64,000 nucleotides of DNA, from assembly GCA_008729055.1 (NCBI GenBank), contig SDUX01000003.1, positions 620,001-684,000 on the forward strand, read 5' to 3'. The stretch is from Pyropia haitanensis. Its lineage: Eukaryota > Rhodophyta > Bangiophyceae > Bangiales > Bangiaceae. Positions 21,457 to 32,973 of the stretch are shown here, piece by piece; position 1 is the stretch's first letter, and every line of letters starts with the position of its first letter. Under the pieces are notes generated by a model. It was given only the letters and a program-made list of their open reading frames with translations. It did no database searches and was not told the DNA's origin. The translations under genes and the position numbers were made by a program.

Positions 21457-23340
21457 GGCGGGAACGGCTTGAGGAAGATAACAAGAGTGAAGCGGGAGTG
21501 GCAATGCGGGGCGGCAGCGGCAACTCTTCACGAAGGGCAGGTCGGGGGCGGTGGCTGCGGCAGAACCACCAGGCGTGGGACGGGGTGAGGGGGCGTCCGC
21601 ACCTCCCACGCCAGCACGGGGGAGGGGAGCTGGCGTCGGGGGAGCCCCCAGCACCGGCGCTGGAGGGGGGTGCGGGCAATGGGCGAGGTCCTTCGTCCCG
21701 GCTCGTGTGCCCACCGCGGGGAGGGTGCAAACTCCGTGCGGGCGGGCGTGGCCACGCCGCACCCAGATCAAGAAGTGTACAGCGCACTAGGCCGATTGAG
21801 GCCACGAGCAACAAAAGGGACATATACAGGGGACGCAATACTGACACTCCCCGGCCCAGCGTCCACTGGGCCACAGATCACGGGAGAACAGCGGCGAGCA
21901 TCACCCATACCCGGACGCTGATTGGACTGGCCCAGGGCCAGCATTCCACGGTGTCACGGAGCTTGTCAATTCGCATATTTCAACGAGAGTTGCCTCACAT
22001 CGACAGAGGGATGCGCACGTTCATGTACACCCCATGAAAAGAAGCCCAAAAACTGCCATCTCCCTACTGTGCGTCTGATGGAAAGTGGATGTTGCGGAGA
22101 CATGCATGTGCGGGATCCATTCGTCCAGACGGCCACCTCATACGCTACGTACCGTCACCATGCACCCTTTACAGGACGCTCTATTGCTGTCGCCCCAATT
22201 TTGGCGGATGTGCATGTGTCCAACTGCATAACAGTGGATGACCAATGAAAAGCTTCAGACTGAGCTGGTCTAACCAATAGCTACTCTGCATCGTGCTCAG
22301 GGACAGGACCCATTGTTCAGACCAGATCGACGGGAGAACTGGTGGCTCATCTGCAGCTGGCACGCCTGCTCTGGTCAAAAAGTCGCCTGAGATCCAGCGG
22401 AAACCGGGGAGATCGCGAGAAAACGCTGCAGCTTTCGGACCAATCAGCGTGCTGCTCGAGGTGGGCTCGCAGCCGTAGCCAATCAGGTGCTATTGGAATG
22501 ACGCCCATTCCAAGCACCCTTTCCTTAGTGTGACGGGGTGCCGTACCGTGTGACGGGCTTGGAAAGGACATTTGCGAGCCCGCCTTCGTGTACCGTCCCA
22601 AGAATGCATTTACATTGCATACATCAAGTAAATACTGCAGGTAACGTTTTTTGATTTGTGGTCCTATCGATGAGATACGCACGCAGGGCACTGCCATGAG
22701 GGCAGCAGGCGGGGGGGGGGGGGGCGGGGGGGGGGGGGCGGCGGGGAGGGGGGCGGGGGGGGTGGGGCGGCGCAGGGGGGGGGAGGGATGGCGCACGTGG
22801 TTGAACAGGAAGTGGAGTGAGCACCAAGCGTGATGCCGTCTCAAAGCTGGTGGCGTTAACCGGCGTCGCAGGATGTGGGCCTGCAACACGCGGCCAGAGC
22901 TCTAGGACGACGTGCGTGATCGGATGCAGAGAATCGAGCGGGGACGGGTGCAGGAGTTCACATTAGCGCTCGAAAATCCACAGTAAGGCCGTCTCCTAGC
23001 GCGATGTATGCACGTACATCCTGGTTAGACATGGCGGCGTCCGCTTAGTATGTCTGTACGTGTACGCGGCTCCGTCACATAGATGACCAATAAGAGCACC
23101 GTTACACGAACACGTACAGCAAGGAAGAGGACCTTGGAATGGGCGTGAGAAGCGCCACGCGATCAGTGTGGCGTTCTCGCGCCCCAATGGTCTACAAGCC
23201 GACAGATTGTTGCTGTTGCGCACTGGTACACGTGCACGACCGCCAAAAATTGGGGTGCCATGCAATCTATCAGCCGGCCCCCCACAGATCAGCTCGCAAT
23301 CAGCTACAGTATCGACATGTGGAAACAAAAGTACTTCGAG
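21457..23340. other. AT-richer intergenic region
   Basis: The first 300 bases are the 5' flank of the potassium channel gene. From about 21.8 kb the base composition becomes balanced and no frame resembles a protein. A G-run cluster lies at 22711-22780. The interval 22193-23255 has matching inverted ends and is listed separately. The last part precedes the tRNA-Arg gene. Confidence 0.45.
22193..23255. repeat. candidate inverted-terminus element
   Basis: About 44 bases at 22193-22236 (starting CCCCAATTTTGGCGG) resemble the reverse complement of 23211-23255 (CCCCAATTTTTGGCGG), with further matches through GTGCAYGTGT. The pair could be degraded termini of a 1.06-kb DNA element. No target duplication or coding sequence was found. 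Confidence 0.35.
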
Positions 23341-23428
23341 CGAGCCTGGCAGGACTCGAACCTGCAATCTCTTGATTCGTAGTCAAGCGCGTTAACTGGT
23401 CATTCACATCCAATTTTGCCACAGGCCC
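23341..23428 (-). tRNA. tRNA-Arg(ACG) with an expanded D-arm
   Basis: Read on the minus strand, the acceptor arms GGGCCTG (23428-23422) and CAGGCTC pair 7/7 with one G-T, with discriminator G. The anticodon arm CTTGA-CTACGAA-TCAAG gives anticodon ACG. The variable loop has 5 nt. The T-arm GCAGG-TTCGAGT-CCTGC is perfect. Nucleotides 8-26 span 34 instead of about 19 positions, so about 15 nt are extra in the D-arm. Only two D-stem pairs remain in any splice model I tried. A TTTT terminator follows (complement of 23327-23330), and a TATA-like TTTATAATAAAAA lies about 25-35 nt upstream. The intact ends and signals argue for a functional gene; the D-arm insert may be an ectopic intron. Confidence 0.65.
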
Positions 23429-24461
23429 TTCATGCGCTGACGGAAAATGATTTTTATTATAAACATACAGGTATACAAACTAAACTTCGTGGTTGTCTGC
23501 CAACATATGCAGGATATTTGTTGGGGTGTTCATCGACGCAGCGAGTCACAGGACAAACTCAATTAAGTTGTCGAAGTGTGTCGGTTGTTGGCGTGGGCGG
23601 GTGCGCCGGGTGATACATTCCGATTGGGGCGGGGTCGTCAACGTCAACAGGTTAGCCCGTAGGTCCTCACCTGATGCCTGGTGAGCCCCAGGACCGGCGA
23701 CATTATCAGCGCCCTCCAGCAGAGGGAAAATAGTGCGCCATGCATAGGCGGAAGCAAGCCAGACGAAAGCAATAAACTACCGGCGCGAGCTCCAGACAAC
23801 GCCAGTGGGCAAAAAGCGCGGGTCGCGGGGCGAGGCTTGAAAGTAAACGAACGTGCCGGCTGTCGGAGCCCGGTGGTTACCTCCCGCATAGAGCCCTTGG
23901 AACTCCAGGAAGGGGACAGACGGCCTTGTGGGAACCCAACACAGAGTACTGTTGTTCACCAGTCCCCATGACTGCCGCGCAGGAAAAAACGACTCGGCAA
24001 GGCAGCTGCCACAGCCGTCTACTATAGCATATGCTCAAGACACCTGGCACGCCACCTTCTTTGTCTGGCCACGTGCTCTCGCTTTCAACCCCCCTCCCGT
24101 CCGCTGACGCCTCAGTGACAGCCGGTGATTGAACCAACGACCAGCCATCTCCATAAAGCGACGGCAACTGCGTGTCTAGGGCCACCTGCTACCATCGAGC
24201 GTGCCCTCTCGCTTTCCGCTCGATTGTCCTTTCGACCCGCCTCATCTGTCCCCTATCACTCCTGAGGCGGTTTAAGGGCGAGAACCTAGGATGACATCGC
24301 TTTCTCAAAGTGTATCGTGCCTCTGGTGGACCACGCTCTACTCTTTCTGATGTCTACCTTCCTGCGCGTAATGGGTCAACGATTATGAGCAAGCTCGAGA
24401 TTGGTCTTGTATGAATGGAGTATATAATAAATTAAAAATTTTCGTGTCGCAGCATCCGAGT
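23429..24461. other. intergenic region between two tRNA genes
   Basis: Contains the TATA-like upstream element of tRNA-Arg (23451-23464) and an AT-rich TATA-like block just before tRNA-Gln (24421-24442). Between them, open frames are short and unrecognised. A small hairpin with arms GGTCCT...AGGACC lies near 23662-23695. Confidence 0.45.
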
Positions 24462-24578
24462 GGTCCTGTGGTGTAGTGGTGATCACGCCGCACTTTGAAT
24501 GCGGAGATCGCGAGTTCAAACGATCGGAGCTTGTATTCTGCGTTAGATGAGAGTGCCTTGAAGTCCTCGCCAGGACCA
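24462..24578 (+). tRNA. tRNA-Gln(UUG) interrupted by a 44-nt intron in the T-loop
   Basis: The 5' part (24462-24519) gives acceptor GGTCCTG, a D-arm with stem GTG/CAC, the anticodon arm CCGCA-CTTTGAA-TGCGG (anticodon TTG), a 5-nt variable loop and the T-stem strand GCGAG followed by TTCAA. The matching T-stem strand CTCGC and acceptor strand CAGGACC with discriminator A appear only at 24566-24578. Both stems pair perfectly across the gap (5/5 and 7/7). Removing 44 nt (24520-24563, or shifted by one) restores a 73-nt tRNA with a 7-nt T-loop. TTCAA at 24515-24519 can pair with TTGAA at 24558-24562, giving a bulge-helix-bulge-like junction. The TTTT at 24585-24588 is a Pol III terminator. The intron splits the internal B box; a TATA-like block lies 20-40 nt upstream. 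Confidence 0.85.
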
Positions 24579-24773
24579 CGCCTATTTTGTTCTTTATGGT
24601 CTTGGGTACGTCGCCTCCCCTGCGGCGGCGCCTGCGTCCGCACTGTGTGCTCCCTGGCTCTCGCTCGTTCGTGTCACCATCGCTGTCACGGCGCCACTGT
24701 CTCTCCACTGTCCGCATCCCCACCGACCGCTCCGCTCCCGCACGCCGCGCCTGCCTTCCCGTCCGTCCCAACG

Positions 24774-27700
24774 ATGCGTGCCAACCCCCCACAATGACGT
24801 CCCCCACGACCGGCCCGTCGCCGCCAAAGGGCGGCTCGTCTCCCCCCCCCCACCGCACGTCGCAACCCCTCCCCCTTCCTTCGACGCGGCGGCGGCAGAG
24901 GCGGCGACGGCGCCAGCGGCCGAGGCAGCAGCCAAGACGACGTATGTCGCAGCGGCAGCAGCAGCGCCTCAACCTTCTCACCTCCTTCCCCCCCATCACT
25001 CGGCAGGCGTATCCCGACCGGCCACGCCGCCCACCCTCAACCCCGCGGCAGTCACGACGCATGGCACGGGGCAGCCCCCCCCCCCCCCCCCCCTGCTGCA
25101 CCTACGGGCGCTCCCGCCCCCCCCCACCCCCCCCCCCCCCACCCCAACCCGACGGTGCTCGTCCACGCCGCGGGCCGCCCCGCCGACCTACCGTCGCCGC
25201 CGTACGCGCTGCTACACCCGCCGCCGCCCGCGGCGGCGGTGCTCGTACGCGTCGGCACGCCGCCGGCGGCCGCTGCGGCCGTGGACGAGGGAGGGGTGCC
25301 CATCGTGTGGGCGCCGCCGTCGCTCGTTGCCGCCGCGGCTCGGGGTGGCGGTGGCGGTGACGGCGGCGGCGACGGCGGCGGCGGCGGCGGCGACGGCGGC
25401 GGCGGCGGCGGCGACGGCGGCGGCGGCGGCGGCGGCTCTGCCGCTGCCGTCGCCGTGACGCTGGCGGGCGTTGCCCTCCCCATTGCCGATTCGGTGACCG
25501 TCGCGGGCGCCGCGGACCGGGTGGCAACGCTCTTTGCCGCCGGCGGGGGCGTCGCCGCCGGCGCCGCCGTCGGGTCCGACCCGGGCTGGCCCGCCGTGGC
25601 GGCCGCCGGCGTCCGCGCCCGGGGCGTCGTGTACGCTGGGGTGCACCCGCCGGCGGCGGTGCCCCCCCCCCGCTGCCGCTGGCCGCCGCCGCGTCGCGGC
25701 CGCCGCCCCCCCCGCCGACGGCGGCTGGGCCGCCGCGTCGCGTGCGTGGGCGGCCGCCACCGCCCCCCCCCCCCGCCGGTCACCGTCACGGCCGTTACCG
25801 TCCGCGGCCGCCCGTGGGCGGCCTGGGCGACGGTGCACCCGCGGCGGACGCGGCTGGTAGCCACCCCCCCCGCGCCCCCACCCCCCGCCCGCCCACCGGC
25901 GGGCGGCGTCGACGGCGCGGGCGGCGTGCCGGCCGCCGACGCGGCGGCGGTGGTGGCTCAGCTGGCGGCGGCGGTGGCGGGCGGCGCCCGGGTGGGGGGG
26001 GGGGGGCGCTCCTGCTGACGGGGCCGTGGGGGGTCGGCAAGCGGTCGGCGGTGACGGCGGCGGCCGCCGCGGCGGGGCTGCCGCTGGTGGGGGTGGAGGC
26101 GGCCGTGGGGGGGGTGGGGGGGGTGCGCGCTGCCGCGGCGGCCGCGGCGGCCGTGGGGGGGGGGTGCGTGCTGCTGGTGGGGGGGGTGGGGGGGGGATGA
26201 CGGAGGGGGAGGGGGTGGGGCGTGCCGTTGCCGAGGTCGTTGCGCCCGCGCGGTACCGGGGGGGGGTGTCGTGGGGGGGGGGGTGGTGACGTGGGGGGGG
26301 GGGGGTGCCGCCGTTTCCGCGGTCCGCGACGGGGGATGGGTGGGTGGTGGTGGTGGGCGTGGCGGATGAGGGCGGTACCGGTGGGGGTGAGGGCGGCGCT
26401 GGCGACGACGACGAGGACGGTGCCGACGGCAGCGGACGGCCGCCCGAGCCGGGCGCGTCGCCCGACGGCGCGGGGCCCGGGCCGCCGCTCCCCGTCACCG
26501 CCCTCTTCCCCACCGTCTTGTCGCTGTCGCCGCCGTCAGCGGCGGACGTGGCGGCGCACCTGGCGGGCCTCTTGCCCGGCCGACCCGCCGCGGACATTGC
26601 GGCGCTCGCGCGGCTGCTGCCGGCCGGCACGACCCTGCCCGACCTGTCCCTCGCGCTGCGCGGCCCGCCCGCCCCCCCCCCCGCCGACGCCACGGTGGCA
26701 GACCTGGCGGCGCGCGTCCTCCCCCCCCCCGGCGTGGCCCCCCCCAGACCGCCGCGACCACCACCGCGGCGCCCGTCCCCCTCTCCGCCGTCGGCGGCTC
26801 CCCCCCCGGCCTGGCCGCCCTCCTCGCCGCGTGGGCGGTCCCGCTCCGGCGGCCCGACCTGTACCCGCCCGGCGCGCCACGGCGGTCGGGGGTGCTGCTG
26901 TACGGGCCGCCCGGGACGGGCAAGACGCTCGCCGCGCGGGCGCTCGCCGCCGCCACCGCCGCCCCCTTCCTCGCCGTCAACGCCGCGGCGGTGCTGTCGC
27001 CGTACATTGGCGAGGCCGAGGCGGGCGTGCGGCGCGTCTTTCGGGCGTGCCGGTCGGCGGCGCCGGCGGTGCTCTTCCTGGATGAGGTGGACGCGCTCGC
27101 GCCGGCGCGCGCCGGTGGCGCCGCCGCCGATGATGGGAGCGGCGTGTCGGGCCGCGTCGTGTCGACGCTGTTGACGGAAATGGACGCGGCGGCGGGCGTG
27201 TTTGTCGTTGCCGCGACGAACCGGCCGGACCTGGTCGATCCGGCGCTGCTGGTGCCGGGCCGCCTCGGCGGGCGGGTGTACGTGGGGCTCCCAGCCGGCG
27301 CCGCGGCGGTCGCGGGCGTGCTCGCCGCCGCCGCGCGGGATGTAGTGCTGGGGGGGGATGTGGACTTGGGGGTGCTGGGGGGGGAGCTGGCGGACCGGGG
27401 GTTGAGCGGCGCGGACTTGGCGGGGGTAGTCAAGGCCGCGTGGGCGGCCGCCGCGGAGCGGCTGGTGGCCGCGGCGGGCGACGACGACGGCGATGGGGAT
27501 GGCGGGCGGGTCGACGGGGAGGCAGACGCGGGGGAAGACGCGGACTGGTGGGATGAGGGGGGCCACGACGACGGCGACGGCTGGCTGTGGGCGGCAGACG
27601 AGGGCGAGGCCGCGGCGGGTGGCGGCGGCGACGGCCGCGGCGGCGACGGCAGCGACCGCCGCGGCGCGGCGCGGGGCGGCGTGACGGTGACGATGGCGGA

Positions 27701-27827
27701 CCTCCGCGCGGCCGCCGCGGCCGTGACGCCGTCGCTGTCGCCCGAGGTGCTCGCGGGCTACGACCGCCTGCGGCGGCAGTACGAGGGCGACGGCGAGGCC
27801 GGCGGCGGCGCCCGCGCCGCCCCTTGA
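24774..27827 (+). CDS. PEX6: peroxisomal AAA ATPase PEX6 (frame broken at homopolymers)
   Basis: The D2 module is decisive. The linker PVPLSAVGGSPPGL, AWAVPLRRPDLYPPGAPRRS, Walker A LLYGPPGTGKT, YIGEAEAGVRRVF, Walker B AVLFLDEVDALAPAR, then SGRVVSTLLTEMDA, VVAATNRPDLVDPALL and GLSGADLAGVVKAAW follow in order. The C-terminal helix VTPSLSPEVLAGYDRLRRQY matches the SPSLSxxELxxYExLRxxFEG tail of PEX6 rather than PEX1 or AFG2. A degenerate D1 domain has LLLTGPWGVGKRSAV (about 26018) with no clear Walker B. PEX1/PEX6 pulls PEX5 from the peroxisome membrane. The N-domain (TVLVHAAGRPADL onward) is Pro/Gly-expanded. I placed the start at the ATG 24774 (MRANPP), which needs a one-base change in the C6 run after it. 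At least five frame changes occur, all near C or G runs. The stop is at 27827. Confidence 0.82.
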
Positions 27828-27852
27828 CCACGGATGGCCGTGTGTGTGTCCG

Positions 27853-27873
27853 CCTCTTTTTTTTTTTTCTTTT

Positions 27874-27906
<33 letters not shown>

Positions 27907-27918
27907 TCTTTTCCTCCC
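27853..27918 (+). repeat. polypyrimidine (T-rich) tract
   Basis: About 65 bases of almost pure T with a few C lie just downstream of the PEX6 stop codon and upstream of the NUP188-like gene. It is the most T-rich tract in the window. It may mark the PEX6 3' untranslated region or promoter DNA of the next gene. Confidence 0.8.
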
Positions 27919-28347
27919 GTTCTTTTCGTCTCGGGCACCAACCAACGCCTTGCGCGAGTTTTGTTTGCCAAAACCGCCCCTTGTCCGTCCCCGGATCGGT
28001 CGATCGACCGGTTCGTTCCAGTTGCCCAGGCGGCCGCAGGCGTTGGCGGGCTTTGCCATTGACCGCCGCGGCGTAGCCGCACTCGCGGCCGCCCGGCAAC
28101 GGCGCCGCGACCGCGTCGCCTGCCTCCCCCCTCGTCCGTCTCTACGCCGCTCGGTCTGGCGCGCGGCGGCCGCGGGTGCGCCGCCGCGACGGCCAGCGGC
28201 GGCGGCGACGGCCGCGGCGCGCCACTCGCCCGCGCGTCCCCGCCGCGTCCCCCCCCCCCACCGCCGCCGCCGCGCGCTGCCCGTCTGCGCGTCGGGGGGG
28301 CGTGCGGGGGGGGCGTCCGCGCGCGGGCGCGCCGCGCCGGCCGCGCC

Positions 28348-28537
28348 ATGGGGCGGCCGGCGGCGGCGGCGGCTCCGCCGCCCCCCCCGGCGGGGGCGCC
28401 CCCCCCCCCCGCGCTCCCGTTTTCCGCCCTCGCCGCCGCGCTCGCCGACGCCGCCACCCCGCCCGCCACCGCCGCGGCGCTCTTCACCGCCCACCTCCCG
28501 GCCCTCCTCGCCGCCATCCGCGGCGACAATGACGCCG

Positions 28538-28611
<74 letters not shown>

Positions 28612-29315
28612 GGCGACGGCAGCGGCGACCGCGACGGCGACAGCGACGGCGATGGCGACGGCACCTCGGATGAGGACGCGGCCGCCGCCGCCACCGCCGC
28701 CGCCGTCGATCCCACCCCCCGCCTCCGCCCCGGCCTCGCCCTCTCCGTCGCCGCCGCCAGCATCTCCCGCCGCGAGGCCGCCGCCGCCGCCCGCCTCGGC
28801 CGCCGCCTCTGCCTCTCCCCGCCCGCCGCGGGGCTCCTCCTCCGCGACTGGCTCGTCGCGACCGTCGGCGACGGCGGCCGCGCCGCCGCCGCCGTCGCGG
28901 CGCTGCCCCGCCGCGGCGGGCTGCCGGTCCGTGCGCTCGCCGCCCGCGCCGCCGCCGACGCCGCGGCGGCGTATGGGGTGTTGGCGGCGGCGGCGGCGGC
29001 GGGGGGGGTGGCGGTGGAGCTCCCCGGGGGGGGGGGGGCACGGGGGGGGGGGGGGGGGGCGCCGCCTGCCTCGGCAGCGCTTTCCGAGCCGCCGCCGCCT
29101 CGATTGTGAGCGCCGTCGTGGAGCGGGCGCGCCGGCTGCTGTCGGGGGGGGGGAGGGGCGCGGGCCGTATGGGCCGGCCGAGCCGCTGCTGCGGCTGCTG
29201 CACGCGCTCGGCGCGGGCGGGCACCTCGGGCCCGACGCGCTCACCGCGCTGCTCGCCGCCGCGGCGGCCGCGGCGGCCGCCGCGGATGGCAGCGGCGGCG
29301 ACCGCGGCGGCGACC

Positions 29316-29349
<34 letters not shown>

Positions 29350-29858
29350 CCTGCCGGCCGCCGCCGTCGCCGCCGCCGCCGCCGCGTTTGTCGCGGCGGT
29401 GGAGCTCCCGCAGCTGGCCGCCGCCGCGGATGATGCGGGCGGCCGTGGCCGTGCGGCGGCGGCGGCGGCCGCCGCCGCCGCCGACGCGGCCGCGGCCGCG
29501 GCGGCGGCCGACGCGGCCGCCGCTGGCAATGACCCGGACGCGCTCGCCGCGGCGCAGGTGGCGGCGGCGGAGGCGGCGGCGGCGGCGGCGGCGGCGGACG
29601 CGGCCGCCGCGGGGGGGGGGCGGCGGCCGCACTCGCCACGTGCCAGCTGCTGCGGGATGGGGGGGCGGTCGACCGGGTGGACGCGGCGGTGACGGCGGCG
29701 GCGGCGGCGGCGGCGGCCGCCGCGCGGGCGGCCGGGGGGGGGCGCCTGGTCGGCGTGCTGACGCTCGCGTGGGCGACGTTTCTGGCCCACCGGGCGGTGA
29801 CGGCGGCGGCGACCGCGGCGGGTGAGGCGGAGGACGAGGATGATGGCGACGGCGACGG

Positions 29859-29890
<32 letters not shown>

Positions 29891-31555
29891 GCGACGGCGA
29901 CGGGGAAGGCGGCGGGGGGGGGGGTGCTGGCGGCCGCGGCGGTGGCGGCGACGGTGGCGGGCGCGCCGCCGCGGCGGCGCGGTCGCACCTCGCCGCGGCA
30001 CTGCGCGCGGATGGCGTGCGCGGGCTGCTGTGGCTGGTCGACGCGGCCGCCGATGCGGCGGCGGCGGGGGGCGCCGCGCCGGTCGCTCGCGGCGGCGGGG
30101 GTGAGGCGGCAGCCGGCAGCGACGGCGGCGGCGGCGGCGGCAGCGGTGGCGGCGGTGGCGGCGGTGGCGGCGGTGGCGGCGTCGGCGGCGGCAGCCCCCC
30201 CCCCGGCCACCTCCCCCCGACGTTGGGGTGCTGCCGACGCTCTGGGTGCTCACCCGCACCTTCCTCACCGCCTTCCCGCCCGAGGCGCTCTCCGCCGCGC
30301 AGCTGGCGGTCCTCGCCCGCCTCGTCGCCCGCGGCGTCAGCGGCGACGCGCCCGCCGCGGCGGGCGTCTGGCAGTCCCTGCTGGGCGTGCCGCCCGCCGC
30401 CGCCCCACCGGCAGTGGCCGACGGCGGCGGCGGCGGCGGCGGCGGCGGCGACGGCGGCGGCGCCGCGGCGGTCGTTGCCGCCGCGCTCGCCGCGTACCCC
30501 GCGCGGCTCGTGCCCGCGGCGGGCGTCTTGGCCGCCCTCGCGGCGGGCGCCGCGGGCGCCGCCGCCGCCGACGCGACGCTCGCCACGCGGCTGGTTACCG
30601 TTGCCGAGGCGCGGGCGGTGGGGGAGGGGGAGGTGACGCCCCTGGGGGGGGACGAAGTGGGCGTGGAGGGGGCGGCGGCGCTGGCGGCCGCCGCCGCGGC
30701 GCTGCCGGGGGGGGGGTCGCCGCCGTCCGCGCGGTGGGGGGGGCGGGGGCGGCGGTCCCGGCGGGGACGGTCGGCGTGGTGGGCGCCGACCCAGCGACGG
30801 GCGACGCGTGGGCGGTGTGGCACCTGCGGTGGGACGGGTGGGGGGGGGTTGCCGACGCGCTGCGGCGGCTGCCGGCAGAGCTGCGGGTGACGCGGGGCGG
30901 GCGCGGGGGGGGGGGGTGCCCGCCTGGCTCGTTGGCGACGGCGACTGGCCGGGCGTGGCGCCCGTCGGCACCGCCCTCGACGGCGGCCGGCCGGCGGCGG
31001 CGGACACGGCCGCCGGTGGCGGCGACATCGGGGGCGAGTGGGCGACGGAGGGGGTTGTGGAGCGGGGGCTCGCCGCGCTGCGGCTGGTGCGGGCGGTGGG
31101 GCTCGCCCGCCGCGGCGGCGGTGGCGCCGGGGTGGCCGTCGGCGGCGGCGGGTTGGGCGCGTGCCTCCCCGCCGTCGCGGCGGTGGTGGCGGCGGCCGCG
31201 CGGCCCGCCGGCGCGCCCACCCCCACCGTGTCGCACCTCCTGCACGTGGCGGCCGCCACGCTGTCCGCGGCGGCGGCGACCCCCGGCGGCGCCCTCGACG
31301 CGCTCCGGTCGGCTGGCGGCGGCACCGCCGCGGCGGGCGCCGCGGGCGTCGCCGCGTCGGCGGTCGCCGCGCACGGCGCGGCGGCGTTGCCCGCGGTGCG
31401 GACGCTCGCCGACCTTGCCGCCGCCGCGCTCGACGCGGACGGCCTGGATGACGGGCCGGGCGGGCGTGGCGCGGCCGAGGCGGTGACCGAGGCGTGCCGC
31501 CTCGGCGCGGTCGTCGAGGCCGCGGCGCTGCCGGCGTGGCTCGAGCGCTTTGGCA

Positions 31556-31586
<31 letters not shown>

Positions 31587-32125
31587 CCGCGACGCGTGGC
31601 TCGCGGCCGACGGCCGTGGCGGTGGTGCGCCGCCGCCGCCGCTGCGGCTGCCGTCGCCGCCGCTGCTGCCAGGGCCCGTGGACAGCCTCGTCGGCGCCCG
31701 CTGGGCGGCGGCCGCGTCGGCGCTGGCGCTGCTCGCCCGCACCACCGCCGAGGCGGTCGCCGCGGGCGCGGCGCCGCCGCCGACACCAGCGGCGGCGGCG
31801 GTCGTCACCGCCGTCCTCGTCACCGCCGCCGCCAACGTCACGGACGGGGGCGGCGGCGGCGATGACGTGCCAGACGCCGACGCGGCGGCGGCGGCCGCGG
31901 CGGGGCGCCCGTTTGTCCGCGCCGTCCGTGCCGCCCTGTGGCTGTCGCGGGTGGCGGTGGACGCCGCGGCCGCGGCGCCGTCGACGGGCTCGCCGCCGCT
32001 GCCGCCGCCGTGCCCCGTGCGGGCGGCGCTGCGCCGGCCGCGGGTGGTGGCGGCGCTCGCGCGCATCGCGGCGGGCGCGGCGCCGGTGCTGGCCGCCGCC
32101 CACGAGGGCGCGGCGGCGGCGGGGG

Positions 32126-32164
<39 letters not shown>

Positions 32165-32472
32165 GGGATCCGCCGCCGGCGTGCCACCTGTGGGGGCACG
32201 GCGAGTATGGGCGGTGCGATGATGGGGACGGCGGCGACGTGTGTGGGGTGGCGGCGGGGTGCTGGGCCGACGCGTGCCGCCCGCCCGCCGCCGCCTCGTC
32301 AGACGCCGCCGCCGATGCGGCGGCCGTGGCGGCGGCGGCGGCCGCTGCGACGGCGTCGGCGACGGCGGCGGCGGCGGCCGACGGCCGCGCCGGGCGGCCG
32401 CCGCGGCCGCCCGGCGCGCGCAAGAGCCCCGGCCGCCGCCGCTCCGTATCGTTTGCCGACGGTGGCGGCCGC

Positions 32473-32526
<54 letters not shown>

Positions 32527-32932
32527 GGCGGGCGTGGCGACGACGGCGGCAGCGCCGCGGCGGCGGGGGGGGCGCCCGCCGCCCTCGCCGTGCGGTGCGT
32601 GGCGGACGAGGCGGCGGCGGTGGTGGCGGCGGTGGTGGCGGGGGGGGGGGGGGGGCGCTCCCGTGGCCACCGCTGGTGCGCCCGTTTGATGGCACGCTCA
32701 GTGGCGGCGATGGTGGCGACGGCGGCGGCGGCGGCGCTCCGTGGGCGCCCCCGACGGCGGGCGTGGCGGTGCGGGCGGGCCTCGTGGCGCGCCTCGGGCG
32801 GGACCACTCGGCGGCGGCCGCGGCGCTCGTCGCCGCGGTCGTTGGCGCCCCCGCCGGCCGCGCCGCCGCGCGCGCGCTGCTCGGGCCGCCCCGCAGCCGG
32901 TGGCGCCGCCGGCGGGAGCGCGACGACGCAGA

Positions 32933-32973
<41 letters not shown>

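Noticed and set aside
24110..24185. A possible further tRNA on the minus strand (GGTTCAATC motif)
   Set aside because: The T-stem does not pair and no acceptor stem could be found, even allowing an insertion.
25212..32807. Minus-strand open frames of over 900 codons opposite PEX6 and the NUP188-like gene
   Set aside because: They are shadows of GGC/GCC-rich coding DNA. The plus strand has AAA ATPase and nucleoporin motifs; the minus frames are low-complexity.
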